Translations under genes and position numbers: made by a program
Notes under the pieces: model-generated
Told to the model about the DNA's origin: nothing
The model's input: the letters and a program-made list of their open reading frames with translations, nothing else
Databases searched by the model: none
In this document: one piece after another, positions 34,435-43,520 of the stretch
Layout: each line of letters begins with the position of its first letter
Position numbering within the stretch: position 1 is the stretch's first letter
Assembly (NCBI GenBank): GCA_035564555.1
Contig: DATMTS010000002.1
Location: 23,786 to 87,785 of the forward strand
Length of the DNA stretch: 64,000 nt
From: DATMTS01 sp035564555
GTDB taxonomy: Bacteria; Actinomycetota; Actinomycetes; Actinomycetales; Microbacteriaceae
Reading direction: 5' to 3'

Positions 34435-35270
34435 CGCCCGTGCCGTTCTCGCTGCTGCTGCCGGTCTACGCCGGAGATCGTGCGGAGTTCTTCTCGCGCG
34501 CCTTCACGAGCGCTGTCACCGACCAGACTCTTCGTCCCGACCAGGTGGTGATCATCCAGGACGGCCCGGTGGCCGAGGGCCTCGCCGCCGCGGTGGCACG
34601 GGCCGTCGAAGGATCGCCGGTTCCGGTCGATCACGTCGTGCTCGAGCACAATGTCGGCCTGGCCCAGGCCTTGACCCGCGGCCTCGAGCACTGTGCGCAC
34701 GACGTCGTGGCGCGCATGGACGCCGACGATGTTGCGTTGCCGCAGCGTTTCGCGCGGCAACTGCCGTTGATCGCGGAGGGCTACGACCTGGTCGGATCAG
34801 GCATGTACGAGTTCGACGGCGTCGGACGCATCAACTTCACGCGCACACCGCCGAGCGGCTCCGACGAGATCGCGGCGGCAGCGCGCTTCAAGGACCCGTT
34901 CAACCACCCGACCGTCGTCTACCGCAAATCGATCGTCGAGGCGGCCGGCGGGTACCGGGATCTGCCGTTGATGGAGGATTACTGGCTGTTCGCCCGCATC
35001 ATCGCCACCGGGGCGCGCGTCGAGAACGTGCCGGAGGCGCTCGTGATGTACCGCGTGGATGCCGGCGCATACTCCAGGCGCGGCGGATCGCGCCTCTTCC
35101 GCAGCGAACTGCGGTTGCAACGCGAATTGCGCAGGGAAGGTTTCGTCACGCGCCGGGAGTACCTGCGCAACGTGTTGGTACGCGGCGGATACCGGTTCGT
35201 CCCGGTCGCGGTGCGCAGGTTGGCGTACCGCGGATTCAGCAATGGCGGCAGGCGACCCGCGGCTCAATAG
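34431..35270 (+). CDS. Glycosyltransferase family 2
   Basis: A 279-residue GT-A enzyme with SLLLPVYAGD at the N-terminus, HNVGLAQALTRGLEH, the metal motif ARMDADDVALPQRF near residues 94-108, and LMEDYWLFARII as the acceptor/catalytic segment. It resembles the TuaG/rhamnosyl or amylovoran-type transferases with an MDADD motif. The ATG start overlaps the previous gene's stop, so both sugars are likely added in sequence to the same precursor. Confidence 0.87.
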   Translation: MTPVPFSLLLPVYAGDRAEFFSRAFTSAVTDQTLRPDQVVIIQDGPVAEGLAAAVARAVEGSPVPVDHVVLEHNVGLAQALTRGLEHCAHDVVARMDADDVALPQRFARQLPLIAEGYDLVGSGMYEFDGVGRINFTRTPPSGSDEIAAAARFKDPFNHPTVVYRKSIVEAAGGYRDLPLMEDYWLFARIIATGARVENVPEALVMYRVDAGAYSRRGGSRLFRSELRLQRELRREGFVTRREYLRNVLVRGGYRFVPVAVRRLAYRGFSNGGRRPAAQ

Positions 35271-35354
35271 ACCCACCCCAATCGGGGCCGGCGCGCGTGG
35301 CAGACGCGACAGGCGCTCCCTCGGTGCCTAGCATGACCACGACGGCTGCGCGCC

Positions 35355-35360
35355 TAAGAT
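35355..35360 (+). promoter_or_regulatory. -10 box TAAGAT for the GH25 gene
   Basis: TAAGAT lies 23 bases before ATG 35384, leaving a leader of about 17 bases that contains the GACGAGGGC ribosome site. Confidence 0.4.
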
Positions 35361-35383
35361 GCGCGGGCACAGGGGACGAGGGC

Positions 35384-37720
35384 ATGCGACACGGGTTGAG
35401 TTTCGGCGTATTGATGACGGCTGCGGTACTGGCGGTGACGCTCGGGGTGCAACCGGGCAGCGCCCACGCGGAGTCGTCGGCGACGCCCACCCCGTCGGCG
35501 GCAGTCAGCGCGACACCGGCCGCCACGCCCACCCCGAGCCCGACGGCGGCATCCGGGCTGTCGGCGGACCCGAGCTTGGCCGAGATGAACGCGACAGGCA
35601 ACCACACGATGGGCTCGACGATCAGCACATTCGATCCGAACTCCTCCGATGTGACGATGAACCAGCAGGCTCGCACCCTGATGGCGCCGCTCACCACCAG
35701 TGTTCCGCCCGGCGTTCCCGGACTCGACGTCAGTTCATATCAGACGACCACCGCGGCGACCTGGCGCAGCGTTTATGCCAACGGCGGCCGCTTCGTCTAC
35801 GTGAAGGCTACGGAGAGCACCAACTACACCAGCGACACCTTCTCTGAGCAGTACAGCGATTCGTACAACGCCGGGCTGATCCACGGCGCCTATCATTTCG
35901 CCCACCCGAACAGCACCTCCGGGGCGACGCAGGCGAACTTCTTCGTCAACAACGGCGGCGGGTGGAGCAACGACGGGCGCACGCTTCCTCCGCTGCTCGA
36001 CATCGAATACAACCCGAGCGGCGCCACCTGCTACGGGATGAGCCAGAGCGCGATGGTGTCGTGGATCGCCGACTTCTCCAAGACGGTCCAATCCCGAACG
36101 GGCCGCCTTCCGGCGATCTACACGACCACGAACTGGTGGACCCTCTGCACCGGCAACACGGGCAAGTTCGCCGCGAACCCGTTGTTCATCGCGCGCTACC
36201 CGATCCGCGTCTCCGACGGGCCGGGCACCCTGCCGAACGGCTGGTCGCAGTACACGATGTGGCAATGGGCGGATGCCGGTACGTTCCCGGGCGACCAGGA
36301 CGTCTTCAACGGCACGCTGACCGACCTGCGGACCTTCGCGCGCAATGCGACCGGCGTGCTGCCGATGGTCGGTGGATGCGACCTGACGGGGGACCGCGTT
36401 CCCGACCTTGTATTGTCGAAATCCGACGGCACGCTCTGGCTGGCGGCAGGCGACGGACGGGGCGGATACGGCAGCGCGACGCAGATCGGAACAGGTTGGG
36501 GCGCCTTCAACTCACTCTTCTGTGCTGGACGCTTCGACACTGGCACGACTGACGACCTCATCGCGCGCAAGACCGACGGCACGCTGTGGTTGTACTCGGG
36601 AACCGGGAAGGCAGGGGGACTCGAACCCGGCGTCCAGATCGGGACCGGTTGGCAGAGCTTCACCCAGATCCTTTCGCCGGGAGACATGAGTGGCGACAAT
36701 ATTCCCGACGTCCTGGCGGTGAAGCCCAGCGGCGCCTTGATGCTCTATCGCGGTTCGGGCACCGGGCGAACGACGGGACCGGCCACGCAGATCGGGTCGG
36801 GATGGACCTTCTCCTCGATCATCGGAGCGGGGGACATGAACGCCGACGGTCGCGCAGACTTGCTCGGCTTGACGTCCGGCGGCGCGCTCTGGCTGTATCC
36901 GCAGGCTTCCCCGGGACGGTTCGCCCCACGCGTACAGGCACGGTCCGGTTGGTCGGTATTCGATACCGTTGTTGCCGGTGGTGACACGAACGGTGACGGA
37001 GCACCCGACATCGTCGCGCGTAAACCGGACGGAAGCCTGTGGGTGAGTTCCGGCCAAACGATCTTCTTCTCGTCCGCGCGCCAGATCGCGACAGGCTGGG
37101 GCGCTTACAACGCGATAGCGAGTGTGGGCGACTTCAATGGGGATGACCGAGCCGACCTGATCGCTCGAAAGGCGGACGGGACGCTGTGGCTCAACGCGGC
37201 GACCGGATCCGGCGGATTCTCGCCTGCGCAGCAGATCGGTCACGGCTGGAACGCCCTGAACTCGATCGTCGGTGTGGGCGATTTCTCGGGTGATGGTCGC
37301 GCTGACGTGATCGGGCGGCGGGCGGATGGGACGTTGTGGCTGTATCGGGGTGACGGATCGGGTGGGTTCATTCCGGGCGCGCGTCAGATCGGTCATGGCT
37401 GGGATGTGTTCAACACGATCATCGGCGCCGGCGATCTCACGGGTGACGGAAACGTGGGCTTATTGGGCAGAAAGCGAGACGGATCACTGTGGCTGTACCC
37501 GGGCACCGGCGCGGGCGGGTTCTGCGGTGCACGCCTGGTGGGTCATGGCTGGGATGTGTTCAACACGATCGTCGCGGGTGACCTGACCGGTGATGGCCAT
37601 CAAGACCTCGTAGGTCGCCAGAGTGACGGCACGCTTTCGCTGTATCCGACTACTCCTGCCGTGGCCGGCGGTCTGGCGACCCCGGTCAACGTAGGCACCG
37701 GATGGAACCTCTTCGGCTGA
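35384..37720 (+). CDS. Secreted GH25 lysozyme with nine FG-GAP/VCBS-like repeats
   Basis: A 778-residue exported muramidase-like protein. A signal peptide (residues 1-29, cleavage after AHA) is followed by a Thr/Pro/Ala-rich linker, then a GH25 domain from GLDVSSYQ (Asp115) through KATES and LLDIEYNP (Asp206, Glu208) to about residue 325. The remainder is nine repeats of about 49 residues, each with GD.(T/N/S)GDG..D(L/I)..R..DGTLWLY and a final IG.GW. The DNA of repeats 7 and 8 shares an exact 30-base block (37391-37420 and 37541-37570). A longer frame upstream is open but belongs to the glycosyltransferase region. Likely trims peptidoglycan at the wall. Confidence 0.9.
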   Translation: MRHGLSFGVLMTAAVLAVTLGVQPGSAHAESSATPTPSAAVSATPAATPTPSPTAASGLSADPSLAEMNATGNHTMGSTISTFDPNSSDVTMNQQARTLMAPLTTSVPPGVPGLDVSSYQTTTAATWRSVYANGGRFVYVKATESTNYTSDTFSEQYSDSYNAGLIHGAYHFAHPNSTSGATQANFFVNNGGGWSNDGRTLPPLLDIEYNPSGATCYGMSQSAMVSWIADFSKTVQSRTGRLPAIYTTTNWWTLCTGNTGKFAANPLFIARYPIRVSDGPGTLPNGWSQYTMWQWADAGTFPGDQDVFNGTLTDLRTFARNATGVLPMVGGCDLTGDRVPDLVLSKSDGTLWLAAGDGRGGYGSATQIGTGWGAFNSLFCAGRFDTGTTDDLIARKTDGTLWLYSGTGKAGGLEPGVQIGTGWQSFTQILSPGDMSGDNIPDVLAVKPSGALMLYRGSGTGRTTGPATQIGSGWTFSSIIGAGDMNADGRADLLGLTSGGALWLYPQASPGRFAPRVQARSGWSVFDTVVAGGDTNGDGAPDIVARKPDGSLWVSSGQTIFFSSARQIATGWGAYNAIASVGDFNGDDRADLIARKADGTLWLNAATGSGGFSPAQQIGHGWNALNSIVGVGDFSGDGRADVIGRRADGTLWLYRGDGSGGFIPGARQIGHGWDVFNTIIGAGDLTGDGNVGLLGRKRDGSLWLYPGTGAGGFCGARLVGHGWDVFNTIVAGDLTGDGHQDLVGRQSDGTLSLYPTTPAVAGGLATPVNVGTGWNLFG
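37391..37570 (+). repeat. Exact 30-base direct repeat, 150 bases apart, in the VCBS region
   Basis: Bases 37391-37420 and 37541-37570 are identical and encode GHGWDVFNTI in both copies. Other repeats of the array have diverged much more at DNA level, so this pair reflects recent duplication or gene conversion. Confidence 0.9.
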
Positions 37721-37731
37721 TCGCCACTCGG

Positions 37732-37737
37732 TAGGCT
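37732..37737 (+). promoter_or_regulatory. -10 box TAGGCT for leaderless galE transcript
   Basis: TAGGCT, 6 bases (TGCTGG), then ATG 37744. Confidence 0.6.
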
Positions 37738-37743
37738 TGCTGG

Positions 37744-38724
37744 ATGGCCGTTCTCGTCACAGGTGGCGCCGGATACATCGGCGCGCACGTCACCCGCCTT
37801 CTGCTGGAGCGCGGAGACGACGTCGTCGTCATCGACGACCTTTCGACAGGGGCTGCTGCGCGGACAGGACGAGCACGACTGGTCACCCTGGACATCGCCG
37901 TCGACGCCGCCGTCGCGGCGATCGAGCGCACGATCCTCGACAACGGGGTGGATGCGATCGTCCACTTGGCGGCGAAGAAGCGCGTCGGGGAGTCCGTCGA
38001 TCGGCCGACTTGGTACGCCCAGCAGAACGTCGGTGGTCTCACTAACGTATTGGTCGCCGCCCAGCGCGCTAACGTCGACCGCCTGGTGTTCTCATCCTCT
38101 GCGGCGGTGTACGGCATGCCCGACATCACCACGGTGGCAGAAACGACGCAGCCCAACCCGATCAACCCGTACGGTCGCACAAAGCTCTTCGGCGAGTGGA
38201 TGGTCGAAGATGCGGCGAACGCCTGGGGACTGCGTGCTGCGAACTTGCGCTACTTCAACGTCGCCGGCGCTGGGTGGCCCGATCTCGGCGACCCTGCGGC
38301 CCTGAACCTCGTGACGATGGTATTCGAGCAGATCGATCGCGGCGAGCATCCGCTGATCTTCGGGGACGACTACCCGACCTCGGATGGAACCTGTATCCGC
38401 GACTACGTTCACGTGCTCGATCTCGCGCAAGCGCACATCGCGGCACTTGACTACCTTTCCGGTCCGCGGGAATTCATGAACTTCAACGTCGGAACCGGAT
38501 TCGGTCACAGCGTACGCGAGGTGATCGACGCCATCGCGACTGCCAGTGGACGCACGCTTGAACCCGTGGTCGTTGCTAGGCGCGCGGGCGATCCGCCTCA
38601 GTTGGTGGCCGACGTGGCTCGCATCCACGAGGTGCTCGGCTGGCGAGCGGAGCACTCGCTGCCCGGAATCATCCAGTCGGCTTGGACCGCACACCTCCGT
38701 ACTATGGAGGAACGCGTCCGTTAG
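37744..38724 (+). CDS. galE: UDP-glucose 4-epimerase
   Basis: Interconverts UDP-glucose and UDP-galactose; UDP-galactose is the substrate of the UDP-galactopyranose mutase encoded at 46815-47990. The 326-residue extended SDR has VTGGAGYIGAHVTR, HLAAKKRVGESV, FSSSAAVYG, NPYGRTKLFGEWM, and the C-terminal GTCIRDYVHVLDLAQAH typical of GalE. Nothing in the active site is missing. Confidence 0.93.
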   Translation: MAVLVTGGAGYIGAHVTRLLLERGDDVVVIDDLSTGAAARTGRARLVTLDIAVDAAVAAIERTILDNGVDAIVHLAAKKRVGESVDRPTWYAQQNVGGLTNVLVAAQRANVDRLVFSSSAAVYGMPDITTVAETTQPNPINPYGRTKLFGEWMVEDAANAWGLRAANLRYFNVAGAGWPDLGDPAALNLVTMVFEQIDRGEHPLIFGDDYPTSDGTCIRDYVHVLDLAQAHIAALDYLSGPREFMNFNVGTGFGHSVREVIDAIATASGRTLEPVVVARRAGDPPQLVADVARIHEVLGWRAEHSLPGIIQSAWTAHLRTMEERVR

Positions 38725-38754
38725 GGGCGGGCGCGAAGAGGGGGCCTGATCACA

Positions 38755-41097
38755 GTGCAGCTGACTCGGCGTTTCGTCGCAGGGCTTGCCGTGCTGTGCT
38801 GTGTCCTGGCAGGCGTCGGCGCATTCGATCAGACGTCCGCACCGACGGCCGCCGCCGCGGACGCTGCGAACTTCAAAGCCGGGAACATCATCAGCGACAC
38901 CGTGTTCTACAACTCCGCGGCGATGTCGTCCGCCCAGATTCAGTCCTTCCTGAACGCCAAGGTGCCTAGCTGCCGGTCGGGCTACACGTGCCTGAAGGGC
39001 TACCGCCAGACAACTGCGACTCGTACGGCCGATGCCTACTGCGCCGCATACAGCGGGGCGAGCAGCGAGACCGCGGCCACGATCATAGCCAAGGTCGCCT
39101 CGGCGTGCGACATCAACCCGCAGGTCATTCTCGTGACGTTGGAGAAAGAAGAATCCCTCGTAACCGACACCTGGCCGGGAGCGCGCCAGTACAGGAGCGC
39201 GATGGGGTTCGGATGCCCGGACACCTCCGGTTGCGACGCCACGTACGACGGCTTCTTCAACCAGGTGTATTCGGCGGCGCACCAGTTCCAGGTGTACCGA
39301 GACCACCCCACGTGGTTCAACCACCAGGCGGGCAGAACCGAGAACATCCGATACAACCCCAATGAGGCATGCGGATCCAAGTCGGTCACGATTGCGAATC
39401 AGGCCACCGCCGGCCTCTACAATTACACGCCGTACACGCCGAACGCCGCCGCACTGAACAACCTGTACGGTGTCGGCGACTCCTGCTCGGCATACGGCAA
39501 CCGCAACTTCTGGGTGCTGTTCACCGACTGGTTCGGTTCGACGCAGGCCTACAGCGTCGCCACGCAACTCTCGGCACTCTGGACAAGCACGGGTGGTTCC
39601 ACTGGATCTTTGGGGTATGCGGTCAACACGCCGCTTTCATTCAGCGGAGGCGGTGTCGGTCAGACCTTCCAGAAGGGGTGGGCGTATTGGGGGCCGACGA
39701 CCGGAGCGTTCGCCACATATGACACCATCGGTCGTTCGTTCAACGCATTGAACGGACCGTCCGGAATCCTCGGCTATCCCGTCGCCTCAGTCAAATCCGA
39801 AACGGGAAGCGGCCTGAGCCAGGCCTTCCAACGTGGATCGTTGTACTCGCCGTCGAGCGGTCATGTGCATCGTGTCTTGTCTATCTTGTTGGCGGACTAT
39901 CTGTCGACCGGCGGTCCCGAAGGGCCGTTGAGGTGGCCCACGGACAGCACAGGAACCTTGCCGGATGGCGGCGCTGCACAGCCGTTTCAGGGTGGCAACC
40001 TCTATTGGTCCAAGTGGACGGGCGTGTTCAGCGTCACGGGATCGGCGCTCAATGCGTACATCGCCGCGGGCGGACCCAGCGGAAAACTGGGCTACCCGAT
40101 CACCGACGTGACGAAAGACCCCGGAGGCATCAGCACCCAGAGTTTCGAGTACGGCTCGCTCTCCTGGTCTGGAACGGCTCCCGCGACGGCAACGATGCGC
40201 CCCATTCCGAATGTCGGGCGAATTGCCGGTGCCGACCGCTATGCGACTGCCGTTGCGATCTCACAGGCGCAGTTCACGACTACCGCTCCGGTCGTCTATG
40301 TCGCCACCGGTCAGGACTTTCCCGACGCGCTCTCCGCGGCCGCCTCAGCAGCGAAGCAAGGCGGACCGCTGCTGCTGACACCGACCGCGAAACTGCCAAC
40401 GAGCGCCTTACGAGAAGTGCAGCGGCTGAAGCCCCAAAAGATCATCGTCGTCGGAAGTGTGGCTGTCGTATCGGACAGCGTCGTCTCGGCGCTGCGAGCC
40501 GTCGCGCCCGTTACCCGGGTCGGAGGGGCCGACAGATATCAGACTTCCCTCGCTCTCGCGAATTACGCATTCGGCGCTGTCGGCTCCGCCTACGTCGCGA
40601 CCGGCGCGAACTACCCCGACGCCATCTCCGCTGCAGCGGTCGCAGGCGCCGTCGGCGCTCCCGTCATCCTGGTCGACGGCACCAAAGCAACCGTGCCGAC
40701 CGCAACCCTCGATTCGATCTCGGCGCATCACCCTTCCTCGGTCATCGTCGCCGGGAGCAACGCCGTCGTCAGTGACGGCATCGTTCAGCAGCTCTCCACG
40801 CGTGCCTCCACGACGAGGCTCTTCGGTTCCGATCGCTACGCGACGAACCGCGCGCTGAATGCTTCCGCCACCCGCGGCGCGTCATCGTTCCTCGCGACCG
40901 GTTCGGACTACCCGGACGCTCTTGTCGGTGCGGTGCTGGCGGGCAGATCGAAAGCACCGCTGTTCCTGGCGAAGTCGACGTGCGTGCCTGCCCCGACCTG
41001 GATCTCGATCGCATTGACCGGCTCACCGTCGGTCACGCTTTTCGGGAGCGTCGCGGTGCTGAGCGCCGGCGTCGCCGCCCTCGAACGCTGCTCATGA
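38755..41097 (+). CDS. Secreted wall protein: lysozyme-like domain, LGFP repeats and cell-wall-binding repeats
   Basis: A 780-residue exported protein. After a signal peptide (about residues 1-35) comes a domain of some 230 residues with IQSFLNAKV, a Cys-rich GYTCLKGY, and VTLEKEESLVT ... AMGFGCPDTSGCD, common in actinobacterial surface proteins and possibly lysozyme-like. Residues about 275-475 are four LGFP-type repeats (LGYAVN, LGYPVA, GPLRWP, LGYPIT). Residues about 485-780 are three cell-wall-binding repeats (type 2) with GADRYATAVAIS, VYVATGQDFPDAL and a shortened last copy. GTG start with GAGGGGG upstream. It probably anchors non-covalently to wall polymer. Confidence 0.85.
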   Translation: MQLTRRFVAGLAVLCCVLAGVGAFDQTSAPTAAAADAANFKAGNIISDTVFYNSAAMSSAQIQSFLNAKVPSCRSGYTCLKGYRQTTATRTADAYCAAYSGASSETAATIIAKVASACDINPQVILVTLEKEESLVTDTWPGARQYRSAMGFGCPDTSGCDATYDGFFNQVYSAAHQFQVYRDHPTWFNHQAGRTENIRYNPNEACGSKSVTIANQATAGLYNYTPYTPNAAALNNLYGVGDSCSAYGNRNFWVLFTDWFGSTQAYSVATQLSALWTSTGGSTGSLGYAVNTPLSFSGGGVGQTFQKGWAYWGPTTGAFATYDTIGRSFNALNGPSGILGYPVASVKSETGSGLSQAFQRGSLYSPSSGHVHRVLSILLADYLSTGGPEGPLRWPTDSTGTLPDGGAAQPFQGGNLYWSKWTGVFSVTGSALNAYIAAGGPSGKLGYPITDVTKDPGGISTQSFEYGSLSWSGTAPATATMRPIPNVGRIAGADRYATAVAISQAQFTTTAPVVYVATGQDFPDALSAAASAAKQGGPLLLTPTAKLPTSALREVQRLKPQKIIVVGSVAVVSDSVVSALRAVAPVTRVGGADRYQTSLALANYAFGAVGSAYVATGANYPDAISAAAVAGAVGAPVILVDGTKATVPTATLDSISAHHPSSVIVAGSNAVVSDGIVQQLSTRASTTRLFGSDRYATNRALNASATRGASSFLATGSDYPDALVGAVLAGRSKAPLFLAKSTCVPAPTWISIALTGSPSVTLFGSVAVLSAGVAALERCS

Positions 41098-41110
41098 ACA
41101 GCGCTGCCGC

Positions 41111-42226
41111 TCAGCGCGAACTGACCGCGGCGTAGTGTTGCTCCAGTTCATCGGCACTTCGCGCCAGGCTGCGCTGCTCTACGACGAATCGGCGAGCTGC
41201 GACCCGCATCGCGGAAAGCGAACCGGCGTCGAGGTCGAAGATGGAACGGAGGGCTGAAGAGAGCGCACCACGGTCTTTTTCTGGCACGACAAGCCCGGTG
41301 CTGCCCTCCTGAAGCATCTCTGGGGCACCGCCGCTGCGATAGGTGATCACCGGAGTGCCGCACGCTTGAGCTTCCAACAGCACAAGACCCGCGGCCTCCC
41401 GCCATCCATTCGTCTCCTGAGTCGGAAGCACGAGAACGGTGGCGTGCCGCAGGTACTCCCTGACGCCCGCCCGGTCGATGCTGCCCTCCACGGTCACGTT
41501 GGGTGCCGCGGACCTCGTCAGTTCGGCCCGCAGGGACCCATCGCCGATGATGACCAGATCGTGCTCGCGGCTCGTACCCAGGGATTCTGACGCGATCAAC
41601 AGGTCGCGGACTCCTTTGCGCGCTTCGAGAGCACCGACGAAAACGATGAGGGGCCGTGCGTCTTTCGCAGCGGTCACCTCCGCCGGCGTGTAGTAGTCCG
41701 TGTCGATGCCCTGGTAGTGAACATCGATGCGAGCCGCATCGAATCCCGCCCGCACTGCCTGGCCCGCCAGGTATTCGCTCACGGCCAGGAAACGGCTGCT
41801 TTGACGCTGTGCTCCAGCGATGTTGCGGTGGTGCCAGCGCTGCATCGCGGTACGCGAGCGCGCGAGCGCCATCACCACGTCTGCCCCATGCAGAGTCGTG
41901 ATGAGGGGCAGTCGCCCTCTTCGCGAAGCCGATGTCGCTGGAACGGACCAGGTCGCGAAGTGCTGGTGGATGACGTCGGGATCGTAACGGCGAATTGCAC
42001 GGCTCATGGCGGGCATGAACAACGGGATGAACTGCTCTCTTCGCCGAAAGGACCAGCCACGCATGGGAACGAAGTCGTGCACCGGAGTGACGATGCCGGT
42101 TTCGCGCACGTCGGCGGCCAGCGTGAACATCGCGAACTCATGCCGGGCGGCCAGTAGTTCGGCGTGGCTGAGCGCAAAATACGTCGGGGGAATCCGCAAG
42201 GTGCTCTTTGCCAGAGCGACACGCAC
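41111..42226 (-). CDS. Glycosyltransferase family 4
   Basis: A 371-residue GT-B enzyme with TTLHGADVVMALA, FLAVSEYLAGQAVRAG, VFVGALEARKGVRDLL and the donor-site REAAGLVLLEAQACGTPVITYRSGGAPE. The GTG start is 2 bases after the dehydrogenase stop. The three genes 43521-44999, 42229-43518 and 41111-42226 form one minus-strand unit: flippase, nucleotide-sugar dehydrogenase, glycosyltransferase. Confidence 0.88.
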   Translation of the reverse strand: MRVALAKSTLRIPPTYFALSHAELLAARHEFAMFTLAADVRETGIVTPVHDFVPMRGWSFRRREQFIPLFMPAMSRAIRRYDPDVIHQHFATWSVPATSASRRGRLPLITTLHGADVVMALARSRTAMQRWHHRNIAGAQRQSSRFLAVSEYLAGQAVRAGFDAARIDVHYQGIDTDYYTPAEVTAAKDARPLIVFVGALEARKGVRDLLIASESLGTSREHDLVIIGDGSLRAELTRSAAPNVTVEGSIDRAGVREYLRHATVLVLPTQETNGWREAAGLVLLEAQACGTPVITYRSGGAPEMLQEGSTGLVVPEKDRGALSSALRSIFDLDAGSLSAMRVAARRFVVEQRSLARSADELEQHYAAVSSR

Positions 42227-42228
42227 GG

Positions 42229-43518
42229 CTACGGCTTCCCGATCACCCGGTACGTCACGCCGTCCCAGTTCTCCGGAGAACTGATGCTACGGCCGTCGAT
42301 GATCACGCGGATGCCAGGCAGGTCGCCCGATGTGAGCGAGCGGTACTCGGCATGGTCGGCCTGAATCACCGCTGCGTCGACGGAGGAACCCGCGGGGTAC
42401 GGCGTGAACCCGAGCGACATCAGCTCGTCATCGGTGTACAGGGGATCTTGCACCGTCACCTCGGCTCCGCGCAATTTCAGCGCTTCGACGGTTGCGAAGA
42501 CTCCCGAGAACGCCGTCTCCTTCACGCCGCCGCGGTAGGCGGCACCGAGCACTACGACATTCGCTCCGCCGAGGTCTCCGTACGCGCCCTCGAGCAGCGC
42601 GACCGCGTAATCCGGCATCGCGGCGTTCGCGTCGCGCGCCGCTCGCACGACGGTCGCATCGGGGTCGTTCCACAGGTAAAGACGCGGGTAAACGGGGATG
42701 CAGTGCCCCCCGACCGCAATGCCCGGCTTATGAATGTGGCTGTAAGGCTGCGAGTTCGATGCGTCGATCACCTGGTAGATATCGATTCCGGTGCTTGCCG
42801 CATAGCGCGCGAACTGATTGGCGAGGCCGATATTGACGTCACGGTAAGTGGTCTCGGCGAGCTTGGCGAGTTCGGATGCCTCCGCGCTGCCAAGATCCCA
42901 CACACCGTTCGCGCGCGGTAAGTCCGCGCGATCATCGAAGTCGAGAACGCGCTCATAGAACTCGACGGCGCGGGCGGCCCCCTCTGCGGAGAGGCCGCCG
43001 ATCAGCTTCGGGTACTTGCGGAGGTCTTCGAACACCCGGCCAGTGAGCACTCGTTCAGGCGAGAACACCAGGTGGAAGTCTGCGCCTTCGGTGAGGCCGG
43101 ATCCCTCTTCGAGCATCGGCTTCCAACGCGTTCTCGTCGTGCCGACCGGCAGCGTCGTCTCGTAGGAGACAAGGGTCCCCGGCGTCAGATGTTCGGCGAG
43201 CGAGCGGGTTGCGGCATCCATCCAGCCGAAGTCCGGCCGTGCCTCGTCGTCGACGAACAACGGGACAACGAGTACCACCGCGTCGGCGCCCGGCACGGCA
43301 TCCGCGTACTCGGTCGTCGCGCGCAGCCGTCCCGAGGGCACAAGCTCCTCGAGCTTCTGCTGCAGGTGCGCTTCGCCGGGGAAGGGTTCTCGTGCTGCGT
43401 TGACATGCTCGACGGTCTGCGGGTTCACGTCCACGCCTACCACGTCGTGGCCCTTGCTGGCGAACTGTACGGCGAGCGGCAGGCCGATCTTGCCCAGCGC
43501 GATAACGGCGATCTTCAT
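42229..43518 (-). CDS. Nucleotide-sugar (UDP-HexNAc type) 6-dehydrogenase
   Basis: A 429-residue NAD-dependent dehydrogenase that oxidises C6 of a UDP-sugar to a uronate. Seen: IAVIALGKIGLPLAVQFA at the N-terminus, SYETTLPVGTT, FSPERVLTGRV, the LAKLAETTYRDVNIGLANQ helix, and the catalytic Cys in GGHCIPVYP. GHCIPV rather than GSCFPKD favours the UDP-ManNAc/UDP-GlcNAc group over UDP-glucose dehydrogenase. No 2-epimerase gene is found in the window, so UDP-GlcNAc may be the direct substrate. Confidence 0.9.
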   Translation of the reverse strand: MKIAVIALGKIGLPLAVQFASKGHDVVGVDVNPQTVEHVNAAREPFPGEAHLQQKLEELVPSGRLRATTEYADAVPGADAVVLVVPLFVDDEARPDFGWMDAATRSLAEHLTPGTLVSYETTLPVGTTRTRWKPMLEEGSGLTEGADFHLVFSPERVLTGRVFEDLRKYPKLIGGLSAEGAARAVEFYERVLDFDDRADLPRANGVWDLGSAEASELAKLAETTYRDVNIGLANQFARYAASTGIDIYQVIDASNSQPYSHIHKPGIAVGGHCIPVYPRLYLWNDPDATVVRAARDANAAMPDYAVALLEGAYGDLGGANVVVLGAAYRGGVKETAFSGVFATVEALKLRGAEVTVQDPLYTDDELMSLGFTPYPAGSSVDAAVIQADHAEYRSLTSGDLPGIRVIIDGRSISSPENWDGVTYRVIGKP

Positions 43519-43520
43519 GC

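Noticed and set aside
33992..35383. Fusion of a 460-residue upstream part to the GH25 protein
   Set aside because: The upstream part overlaps two real glycosyltransferase genes in another frame, while a proper signal peptide begins at 35384.
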